A stretch of 5,164 nucleotides of DNA from JAZDLC01 sp043802345 (lineage in GTDB: Bacteria > Planctomycetota > B15-G4 > JADJEK01), in the NCBI GenBank assembly GCA_043802345.1, contig JAZDLC010000103.1:1-5164 (forward strand). Reading direction: 5' to 3'. Position 1 is the first letter of the stretch. Every line of letters begins with the position of its first letter. Below, piece after piece: positions 1 through 5,164 of the stretch. The translations under genes and the position numbers were made by a program. The notes below the pieces were generated by a model. The model saw only the letters and a list, made by a program, of their open reading frames with translations, made no database searches and was not told the origin of the DNA.

Positions 1-147
1 CTCGGCCAGCAAGTAGCGGTTGGTCAGGATCGGTACGGAGGACTCCCAGCTCAGGGACTCATCGGGAGTGGCGGCAACCCCGCACTGGCGGCAGAACCTC
101 GCGTCCGGATTCCTTGGCGCACCACATTCGGGGCAGAGAGAGGTCAT
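1..147 (-). CDS. N-terminus of a zinc-ribbon protein, probably a zinc-ribbon Ser/Thr protein kinase (partial, runs off the left edge)
   Basis: Only the first 49 residues are present; the frame is open to the window edge. Residues 5-23 read CPECGAPRNPDARFCRQCG, a textbook CxxC-(x10)-CxxC zinc ribbon that should bind one Zn ion. A short acidic/serine linker follows, then VPILTNRYLLAE at 38-49. The 'RY-L-L-E' pattern is how many bacterial Hanks-type kinases enter their first beta strand just before the glycine-rich loop, and a zinc ribbon directly before a kinase domain is a common bacterial arrangement. The ribbon is seen directly. The kinase assignment is inferred from a dozen residues, since the catalytic domain lies outside the window. 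Alternatives are a zinc-ribbon adenylate cyclase/ATPase or another regulator with the same head. The start is the ATG at 147-145; a GGTGG stretch about 8 nt upstream on the minus strand could serve as ribosome binding site. The gene is divergent from the lipoprotein cluster. Confidence 0.72.
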   Translation of the reverse strand, partial: MTSLCPECGAPRNPDARFCRQCGVAATPDESLSWESSVPILTNRYLLAE

Positions 148-251
148 TGCCTCGCCACCACAGCAAATACACGTTGCGTCTGGATGCGCATGGACACCAT
201 GACCTTCACCGGACCCGTGCTGACTGGCCGCTCCGAGCGCGGGGCAGCGTA

Positions 252-268
252 GCCCGCCCTCCGCGGGC
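252..268. repeat. Short GC-rich hairpin
   Basis: A perfect 6-bp inverted repeat (gcccgc / gcgggc) encloses a 5-nt loop (cctcc). No T-run follows on either strand, so it is not an intrinsic terminator. Transcribed leftward it would lie in the 5' leader of the zinc-ribbon gene if that promoter lies further upstream. A stem this short is expected by chance in GC-rich DNA. Confidence 0.3.
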
Positions 269-388
269 GCGCAAGACCCGATGAGGAGGGTGTCTCTCGG
301 GGTAGGCATCGAGCGCCTTCCATGCAACTTGTTTCGGGATCTCCTGCGGGATGCACCGATCTGCACCGCGTACGCAGTCTCTGTCCCG

Positions 389-453
389 CTGTCGCTATCG
401 TTGTCGTAGTCGAGAAACGACGGCAATTTCGACAACGATAGCGACAACGACAA
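389..453. repeat. Inverted array of hexamers (CGACAA-type) forming a long hairpin
   Basis: The left side (389-412) is four hexamers ending in TCG: ctgtcg, ctatcg, ttgtcg, tagtcg. After a 5-nt spacer (agaaa, 413-417) the right side (418-453) is six hexamers: cgacgg, caattt, cgacaa, cgatag, cgacaa, cgacaa. The two sides pair: 390-406 is an exact 17-bp reverse complement of 430-446, and inside it 409-412 (gtcg) pairs with 418-421 (cgac). No T-run follows on either strand, which argues against a terminator. It lies in the divergent promoter region, away from either start codon. It could be a miniature mobile or repeat-family element, a dispersed protein-binding site, or a cruciform or RNA structure. 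The array and pairing are seen directly; the function is unknown. Confidence 0.85.
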
Positions 454-620
454 CGGGAAGGCGAGCCGCGCGCCTCCTCCTGTAGGTCGTCGGCGCCGGC
501 CGAGATCCGAGTGGCGTGCGTGGACGCCCTCACCAGGTTCCCGGGACGGACGAGACCAGAGGTCCTTGAGATTCGGGTGCGTGGAGAAGCGTCGCCGAGG
601 TTGCTCCGCCCAGTTTCCAG

Positions 621-650
621 TTGCCGGATCGGCCCAGCGACGTCCATACT
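621..650 (+). promoter_or_regulatory. Candidate sigma70-like promoter for the lipoprotein cluster
   Basis: TTGCCG at 621-626 matches four of six -35 consensus bases, and CATACT at 645-650 matches four of six -10 bases, with an 18-bp spacer. The position, about 60 bp upstream of the TPR gene start, is suitable. Both boxes are weak and the host's promoter consensus is unknown, so this is only the best-looking candidate I found by eye. Confidence 0.28.
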
Positions 651-696
651 ACTCGTGGACCGGTGGCTGTCCCGGGGTACCGGGGGCGCCGCCGAT

Positions 697-703
697 GGAG
701 GAG
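697..703 (+). promoter_or_regulatory. Ribosome binding site that decides the TPR gene start
   Basis: GGAGGAG is a strong Shine-Dalgarno match, followed by 9 nt and then ATG at 713. It overlaps the in-frame ATG at 695 and so cannot serve that codon. This favours the start at 713, which also places a standard lipoprotein signal peptide at the very N-terminus. Confidence 0.75.
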
Positions 704-712
704 AATAGAGTT

Positions 713-1984
713 ATGGCGCCGCACCGCCTGCCCGCTCGTTTTCTGCCCGCGGCGTTGCTGCTGGTCGTGAGCTGCAGCAACGAAGCGGATCCGACCCCAC
801 CCATTCCGGTATCCGAGGAGGCGGCCAGGCAGGCGCTGGAGCATTCGATCCGCGGGCGGACCCTGATCCACGACTCGGCCGTCACGTTCGGCTACGACAC
901 CCAGGACGTCACCGTGCTCGACCAGGGGATCGAGGAGTTGGAGCGAGCCACTGAACTCGATCCGAGCGTGGCCGAGTACTTCTACTGGGCCGGGCGTGCC
1001 TGGCACCTGCGACTCGATGACGAGAAGGCGCTGGAGCGATTGCGCCAGGCAACTAAACTGGATCCGAATCTGGTCTGCGCGGAGCGCTGGCGCGGCACGA
1101 TCCACCTGCGGACCGGCGATCTGGAGTCGGCGCGCGTTGCCTTCGACCGTGCCGTGGAGCTGGGCTCCGACGACCCGGGTCTCTACTACGACCTTGGCCA
1201 GCTGTGCGAACTGGAGCAGGATCTGGAAGGCGCGCGAGCCGCGTATGAGCAGGCGATCCGGCTGAAGATCTACGATCCGCAGCCACACAAGCGACTCGGA
1301 GATATCCTCTTTCGCCTGGGGGAGGAGCAGGCCGCCGAAGCGGAGATGGTGGCGTTCGAGTCCTGGGGCAAGCTCGAAGAGCAGTGCCGGGCCCTCAAGA
1401 AGCACGCCAACGCGCAACCCGACAATCCGAAAAGGGCTGCTCGTACCGGCTTGAAGCTGTACGAGACCAGGCGCTTCCCGGAGGCGATGAGCTGGTTCGA
1501 GAAGGCGCTCGAACTCGGTTCGGAGGATCCGCAGGTCCATCTCAAGAAGGGCTTGCTCCATCAGACCCTGGGAGAGCGGCAGAAGGCCCTGGAGCATCTG
1601 TCCCGGGCCGTGGAGCTGTCTCCGGATAGTGCCGAGGCGCAACGGGAGCTGGGTCGCATCCTGGTCCAACTGAATCAGACGGATGCGGCCCGCGCCGCCC
1701 TGGTGCGGGCGTTGGAACTCGCCCCCGAGGATGCGGAAGCCCGCTGCTGGCTGGGGATCCTGCAGCTCAACGCAGGGGAGACAGGCCTGGCCCGGGAGAC
1801 GTTCGAAAAGGCCCTGGAGGCGGACGCCAACCATCCCGGGGCGCACTTCACCCTGGCCCGCATACTCCGCCAGGAGGGTGAGAGAGATGCCGCGGTGGAA
1901 CACCTGCGCCGCGTGCTCCAGCTCGTTCCCGATCACGAGGGGGCGCGGAAGATCCTGAAAGAACTCGAGGGGGGAGGCGAGTGA
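713..1984 (+). CDS. TPR-repeat lipoprotein
   Basis: The protein has 423 residues. The N-terminus is a lipoprotein signal peptide: Arg5 and Arg9, a hydrophobic run FLPAALLLVVS, then Cys21 with lipobox LVVSC, followed by Ser22, which in proteobacterial rules would allow outer-membrane sorting. After a Pro-rich linker (about 25-35) the rest is alpha-helical tetratricopeptide repeats. I count roughly nine 34-residue units in two blocks: about 50-215 and about 238-408, split by a less regular stretch near 210-237. Typical unit features are visible, such as 'A..W/Y..G....' helix A and 'A...F.+A+EL.P' helix B (for example 255-268, 289-304, 323-338). TPRs bind partner proteins or peptides; no catalytic motif is seen. 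The stop overlaps the start of the next gene by 4 bp, so the two products are likely made together. A specific partner cannot be read from sequence; the adjacent propeller lipoprotein is the obvious candidate. Confidence 0.92.
   Translation: MAPHRLPARFLPAALLLVVSCSNEADPTPPIPVSEEAARQALEHSIRGRTLIHDSAVTFGYDTQDVTVLDQGIEELERATELDPSVAEYFYWAGRAWHLRLDDEKALERLRQATKLDPNLVCAERWRGTIHLRTGDLESARVAFDRAVELGSDDPGLYYDLGQLCELEQDLEGARAAYEQAIRLKIYDPQPHKRLGDILFRLGEEQAAEAEMVAFESWGKLEEQCRALKKHANAQPDNPKRAARTGLKLYETRRFPEAMSWFEKALELGSEDPQVHLKKGLLHQTLGERQKALEHLSRAVELSPDSAEAQRELGRILVQLNQTDAARAALVRALELAPEDAEARCWLGILQLNAGETGLARETFEKALEADANHPGAHFTLARILRQEGERDAAVEHLRRVLQLVPDHEGARKILKELEGGGE
1967..1977 (+). promoter_or_regulatory. 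Ribosome binding site inside the TPR gene for the propeller lipoprotein
   Basis: A purine-rich run (gagggggggagg-like, ending GGAGG at 1977) lies just before the GTG at 1981. The last GGAGG is only 3 nt from the start; the earlier GAGGGG (1967-1972) has an 8-nt gap. With the GTGA start/stop overlap this supports translational coupling. An in-frame TTG at 1990 would give a more standard gap to the GGAGG and only shortens the signal peptide by three residues. Confidence 0.6.
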
Positions 1985-3723
1985 CGGTCTTGCGGACATC
2001 CCGGCAGAGCCTGTGCTCGCTGCTGGTCACTCTCGCGGCAGCGGGGTGCGAACGGGATTCACCCGAACCCGCGAAGGAAGTCGCCACGGCGAGGAAGCAG
2101 TCCGGCCTGCTGTTCGAGGACTGCACCGAGGAGGCCGGACTTGGCGGCTTCCGCCAGGTGAACGGCGGTCCGGAGAAGATCCTCCTGCTCGATACGGTGG
2201 GCGGTGGAGTGGCGCTCTTCGACTGCGACCAGGACGGCGATCAGGACATCTATCTGACCAACGGCTCCACCCTGGAAGACCTTGCCGCGGGCGGTGGCCC
2301 CGCGGATGCCCTGTACCTCAACGACGGCAAGGGACACTTCACCGACCGGACCGAGGCGTGGGGGATGGGTGACCGCCTCTGGTCCACCGGCGCCCGGGTG
2401 GCCGACTACGACGGTGACGCCTGGCCTGACCTGTATCTGACGAACTACGGCCCCAATGTCCTCTACCACAACCGGGGAGGCCTCTACTTCGAGGATGTCA
2501 GCGAGGCTGCCGGAGTGGCCGATCCCGGGTGGAGCACCGGCGCAGCCTTCCTGGACGGCGACCAGGACGGCGATCTGGACCTGTATGTGGCCAACTACGT
2601 CGAGTTCGACGCGGAGGACATCATCGCCCGCGGCCTGGTGCAGACGTCGGGGGGGATCACCACGGCCTTCGGCCCGAGGGGTCTTCCCGGCGCCATCGAC
2701 CGCTACTACCTGAACCAGGGAGACGGCAGCTTCAGGGACGCTTCCGACGAGGTGGGAATCACCGGTGAGGCCGGCTACGGGTTCCAGGTTCTGTGCTTCG
2801 ACTATGACCAGGACGGCTGGCTCGACATCTACGTCGCCAACGACTCCACGCCGAACCTCCTCTGGAAGAACGACGGGACCGGCAAGTACGTCAATGCGGC
2901 TCTGCGCGCCGGCGTGGCCTTCAGCGGGGACGGCGCTCCTCAAGCCGGCATGGGTGTCGCCACCGGCGACTACAACCATGACCTGCTGATCGATCTCTTC
3001 GTGACCAACTTCGCGCAAGATTCCTTCACCCTCTACCGGGGCGAGGGGAGAGGCTTCTTCCGGGATGTGACCAGCGCAATGAATCTGCGCCAGGTGACCT
3101 GGTCGAGCCTCGGCTGGGGCTGTGGCTTCTCGGACTTCGACAATGATGGCGACCAGGACCTGTACGCCGTCAATGGCCACATCTTCCCCCAGGTGGACCT
3201 GGTCGACGCGGGCACGACCTTTCGCCAACGGAACCTGATCTTCGAGAACCTGGATGGAAAGGCCTTCGTGCAGCCGGAGGGTGGTGGCGGTCCCGGTTTC
3301 GACCTGATGAAGCTAAGCCGCGGTTCCGCTGTCGGGGACGTGGATGGTGACGGGGATCTGGATCTGCTGATTGGAAACTCGGACGATATTCCGACGCTGC
3401 TCTGCAACATCGGTGAGACGGGCAACCACTGGATCAAGGTCGACCTCATCGGCCAGGGCTTGAACCGCGACGCGGTGGGTGCCAGGGTCGTGGTCAACAG
3501 CGGAGGCCGCCGGCAGCTGCAGCTCTTCGGCGTGTACAGCGGTTTCCTTTCCACCAGCGACCGGCGCCTGCATTTCGGCATGGGGAGCGCCACCGTGGCC
3601 GGCGAGATCGAGATCACGTGGCCGGACGGCATGGTCGAGCGCGTTCAGGACCAGCCGGCCGGCCACGTGATCACCATTGAGCGGGGCCGGGGCGTCACCG
3701 CGGTTCATCCCCTGGGTGGATGA
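1981..3723 (+). CDS. FG-GAP/VCBS-repeat lipoprotein with C-terminal ASPIC/UnbV domain (CRTAC1-type)
   Basis: The protein has 580 residues and is complete. The signal peptide (Arg5, Arg8, hydrophobic core LCSLLVTL) ends in a near-ideal lipobox AAAGC with Cys23, so it is a lipid-anchored envelope protein. The body carries seven calcium-loop motifs of the D-x-D-x-D-G-x-x-D type: 81-89, 142-150, 192-200, 274-282, 330-338, 385-393 and 453-461, most followed by 'LY(L/V)(T/A)N'. This predicts a seven-bladed integrin-alpha-like beta-propeller. The loops at 142-150 and 330-338 lack the central Gly (Ala and Leu instead) but keep the Asp/Asn ligands. Residues about 497-566 form the ASPIC/UnbV domain: VGARVVV, then GFLSTSDRRLHFGMG, then ITWPDGMVERV. 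Such proteins have no established enzymatic role; surface binding or adhesion is inferred. GTG at 1981 overlaps the TPR gene stop. Confidence 0.93.
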   Translation: MTVLRTSRQSLCSLLVTLAAAGCERDSPEPAKEVATARKQSGLLFEDCTEEAGLGGFRQVNGGPEKILLLDTVGGGVALFDCDQDGDQDIYLTNGSTLEDLAAGGGPADALYLNDGKGHFTDRTEAWGMGDRLWSTGARVADYDGDAWPDLYLTNYGPNVLYHNRGGLYFEDVSEAAGVADPGWSTGAAFLDGDQDGDLDLYVANYVEFDAEDIIARGLVQTSGGITTAFGPRGLPGAIDRYYLNQGDGSFRDASDEVGITGEAGYGFQVLCFDYDQDGWLDIYVANDSTPNLLWKNDGTGKYVNAALRAGVAFSGDGAPQAGMGVATGDYNHDLLIDLFVTNFAQDSFTLYRGEGRGFFRDVTSAMNLRQVTWSSLGWGCGFSDFDNDGDQDLYAVNGHIFPQVDLVDAGTTFRQRNLIFENLDGKAFVQPEGGGGPGFDLMKLSRGSAVGDVDGDGDLDLLIGNSDDIPTLLCNIGETGNHWIKVDLIGQGLNRDAVGARVVVNSGGRRQLQLFGVYSGFLSTSDRRLHFGMGSATVAGEIEITWPDGMVERVQDQPAGHVITIERGRGVTAVHPLGG

Positions 3724-3757
3724 CGGAACCCGCCTTCCTCCTCTGCGGCGTGGCAAG

Positions 3758-3799
3758 ACCGGGTTCGATGCAACAGCTTGCTATTGGAGCCAACCCGGT
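3758..3799 (+). repeat. Intergenic inverted repeat between propeller and hydrolase genes
   Basis: accgggtt (3758-3765) and aacccggt (3792-3799) are perfect 8-bp reverse complements around a 26-nt loop, which itself holds a 4-bp hairpin (gcaa 3770-3773 with ttgc 3778-3781). There is no T-run after it, so it is not a classical intrinsic terminator and read-through into the hydrolase gene is plausible. It could be an operator, an mRNA-stabilising or processing hairpin, or coincidence in GC-rich DNA. It lies 34 bp upstream of the hydrolase start chosen here. Confidence 0.5.
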
Positions 3800-3833
3800 T
3801 CGGATCAGGGTCATCGAGGTTACACTGCCGGGC

Positions 3834-5164
3834 ATGACGGATTCCTCGATTGCCGGATGGCTACCCGCGCGGACCTCGACCCTCCTCCTGGGTTGTGCCG
3901 TCCTGTTCGCGTCCGGATGCGGGGGGGACGGGCGATCCTCCGCGTCGCGGCCCTCGGTGCTCCTGGTCACGCTGGACACCACGCGTGCCGATCACCTCGG
4001 ATGCTACGGCTATTCCGTCGATACCAGCCCGCGGATCGATCGCCTCGCCGAGAGCGGCACCGTCTTCTGGGGAGCCATCAGCCAGGCCGCGGTCACGCCG
4101 GTGTCTCATGCCTCGATTCTCACCGGCCTGAATCCGTTCCGGCACGGGCTGCGAGTCATGCACGGCACCTCGGAGCACCGGCTCGACGAGGCACAGGTGA
4201 CCCTCGCCGAGATCCTCCGCGATGAGGGGTACGACACCGCGGCGTTCGTGAGCGCCTTTCCGGTTTCCGAGTACTTCGGGTTCCAGCAGGGGTTCGCGCT
4301 GTTCGACGCCGACTTCCAGCCGGAAGAGAGGGACGGACCGGTGGTTGAAGGCGGGGTCGTCAACACCGGTTCCGCGCAGCGGCGTGCCGAGGATACGTCG
4401 AACCGGGCCATTGAGTGGCTGCGGAAGTGCGACCGGCCTTTCTTTCTCTGGCTGCACTACTTCGATCCCCACGACGTGAGGCTGCTGCCCCCCCGGGAGG
4501 AACTCGCGAAGGTTCCCAGGCCGCCGAAAGGGGGGAAGGCGCGTCTCAGGTACTTCTACGACATCGAGATTCGCTACATGGACCACCACGTCGGCCGGGT
4601 GCTTGACGCGCTCGAGGAACTCGGCGTCTACGACAACACCGTGGTGGTGATCACCGGCGACCACGGCGAGGGGCTCGGCGACCACGACTGGTGGACTCAC
4701 GGGATTCTCTACCAGGAGCAGGTGCGAGTGCCCCTGATCGTCAGGGTGCCGGGACAGGTCCAGGTGCCGCGGGTGTCCTCGACGGTGCGCTCGATCGACC
4801 TGGTCCCGACGGTGCTCGACCTGGCCGGCATCACGCCGGGAGACCAACCGCGGTTTGACGGGAGAAGCCTCCGGGTCCTGCTGACCGGGAAGGAGACCGA
4901 TCTGGGACTCACTGCCTACAGCGATTCGGTCAACACCCTCACCTACGTCACCGGACCGCGCATTCGCGACGTGAAAGACGACATGCTGTTCGCCGTTTCG
5001 GACGGCAAGTGGAAGTACATCCAGCACCTGAGGGAGAGGGAAAAAAGCGAGCTCTACGACCTGGAGAACGACCCCGGGGAGACGGACAACCTCTACGCAA
5101 GGGAGCCCGCACAGGTCCGGTCCTTGAGCCAGCGGCTCCAGAGGTTTGATTTCGTGCCGTTTCA
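3834..5164 (+). CDS. Sulfatase/alkaline-phosphatase-superfamily lipoprotein with Thr-type active site (3' end outside window)
   Basis: 443 residues are visible, open at the right edge. The signal peptide has hydrophobic core STLLLGCAVLFASG and lipobox ASGC, Cys29. Superfamily metal-site landmarks are present in order: LVTLDTTRADHLGCYGY (44-60, metal ligand Asp48); TPVSHASILTG (88-98, nucleophile region, His92); LHYFDPHD (207-214); TGDHGEGLGDHD (274-285, Asp276 and His277); WTHG with His289. The C-terminus has GKWKYI (391-396) and ELYDLENDPGETDNL (406-420), the usual end of Sulfatase-family domains, so little of the core is missing; related proteins may continue into TPRs. The nucleophile slot is Thr88, not the Cys/Ser that is oxidised to formylglycine, so sulfatase activity is doubtful; a phosphoesterase-like reaction on an envelope or extracellular substrate is inferred. 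An in-frame ATG at 3768 exists but would put the lipobox Cys at residue 51, too deep. The ribosome binding site at 3834 is weak. Confidence 0.9.
   Translation, partial: MTDSSIAGWLPARTSTLLLGCAVLFASGCGGDGRSSASRPSVLLVTLDTTRADHLGCYGYSVDTSPRIDRLAESGTVFWGAISQAAVTPVSHASILTGLNPFRHGLRVMHGTSEHRLDEAQVTLAEILRDEGYDTAAFVSAFPVSEYFGFQQGFALFDADFQPEERDGPVVEGGVVNTGSAQRRAEDTSNRAIEWLRKCDRPFFLWLHYFDPHDVRLLPPREELAKVPRPPKGGKARLRYFYDIEIRYMDHHVGRVLDALEELGVYDNTVVVITGDHGEGLGDHDWWTHGILYQEQVRVPLIVRVPGQVQVPRVSSTVRSIDLVPTVLDLAGITPGDQPRFDGRSLRVLLTGKETDLGLTAYSDSVNTLTYVTGPRIRDVKDDMLFAVSDGKWKYIQHLREREKSELYDLENDPGETDNLYAREPAQVRSLSQRLQRFDFVPF

Larger units (their letters stand above)
148..712. other. Divergent intergenic region, no convincing gene
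   Basis: This stretch of about 565 bp separates the leftward zinc-ribbon gene from the rightward lipoprotein cluster, so promoters for both should lie here. I see no protein-coding frame with a recognisable domain, no tRNA-like cloverleaf and no terminator with a T-run. What it does hold is a hexamer inverted array (389-453), a short GC hairpin (252-268), a weak sigma70-like promoter candidate (621-650) and the ribosome binding site of the TPR gene (697-703). An arginine/serine-rich minus frame crosses most of it (144-647) but looks spurious. The region is unusually long compared with the tight spacing of the genes downstream. Confidence 0.7.

Noticed and set aside
281..409. Small plus-strand frame starting at the ATG near 281 and ending at the TAG in the hexamer array, about 42 codons
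   Set aside because: No clear ribosome binding site or recognisable sequence; its Leu/Ser tail simply translates the hexamer repeats.
389..453. Hexamer hairpin as an intrinsic terminator
   Set aside because: No T-run on either strand, and it lies between divergent genes where no terminator is needed.
144..647. Minus-strand open frame of 167 codons whose stop overlaps the zinc-ribbon gene's ATG (ATGA), resembling a coupled upstream gene
   Set aside because: Its product is Arg/Ser/Thr-rich with low-complexity runs created by the hexamer array, has no recognisable domain and runs back through the likely promoter region of the rightward genes. The ATGA overlap is most simply chance.
713..1984. 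Longer TPR gene beginning at an upstream in-frame ATG (566 or 695)
   Set aside because: These starts would bury the lipoprotein signal peptide inside the protein or lack a ribosome binding site; 713 has GGAGGAG at 9 nt.
530..1999. 489-codon open frame on the minus strand opposite the TPR gene
   Set aside because: It mirrors the TPR gene; the frame is open because of GC-rich third positions. The plus strand has a signal peptide, TPR repeats and a ribosome binding site.
2059..3228. 389-codon minus-strand open frame opposite the propeller gene
   Set aside because: Its repetitive Val/Ala-rich product is the antisense image of the D-x-D-x-D-G repeats; no start signal or domain of its own.
3677..4225. 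Plus-strand open frame of 182 codons spanning the end of the propeller gene and the start of the hydrolase
   Set aside because: It overlaps both well-supported genes in another frame and its product is Arg/Pro-rich with no domain.
3861..5027. 388-codon minus-strand open frame opposite the hydrolase gene
   Set aside because: The plus strand has all superfamily metal-site motifs; the minus frame has no recognisable domain.

Overview
The window is GC-rich and densely coded, with pronounced third-position GC bias. That bias opens long spurious frames opposite every real gene. It looks like a chromosomal segment of a Gram-negative, environmentally widespread lineage. Acidobacteriota, Planctomycetota, Myxococcota or a related candidate phylum would fit, judging by the mixture of a zinc-ribbon/kinase-type gene, TPR lipoproteins, an ASPIC/UnbV (CRTAC1-type) propeller protein and a TPR-neighbour 'sulfatase'. 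No rRNA, tRNA, CRISPR array or transposase gene is visible, so the phylum cannot be fixed from this sequence alone.

Layout. At the left edge (1-147, minus strand) lies the first 49 codons of a protein that begins with a four-cysteine zinc ribbon and probably continues as a Ser/Thr protein kinase. A divergent intergenic region of about 565 bp follows (148-712). It contains a striking inverted array of hexamers (389-453), a small GC hairpin (252-268) and a weak candidate promoter (621-650). Three genes then run rightward: a TPR lipoprotein (713-1984); an FG-GAP/VCBS beta-propeller lipoprotein with a C-terminal ASPIC/UnbV domain (1981-3723), whose GTG start overlaps the previous stop; and, after a 110-bp gap with a hairpin, a sulfatase/alkaline-phosphatase-superfamily lipoprotein (3834 to the right edge, incomplete).

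How they may work together. All three rightward products carry a lipoprotein signal peptide with a lipobox cysteine, so all three are predicted to sit on the same envelope surface: a TPR scaffold, a calcium-binding propeller and a metal-dependent hydrolase. The first two are almost certainly translationally coupled. Inclusion of the hydrolase in the same transcript is likely but not proven. The hydrolase has threonine where true sulfatases have the Cys or Ser that becomes formylglycine, so it is better read as a phosphoesterase-like or uncharacterised member of the superfamily than as an arylsulfatase.

The most notable items are the three-lipoprotein cassette, the Thr-type active site, and the hexamer inverted array in the divergent promoter region. 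None of these alone proves a new system. The cassette is the best candidate for an undescribed cell-surface module.
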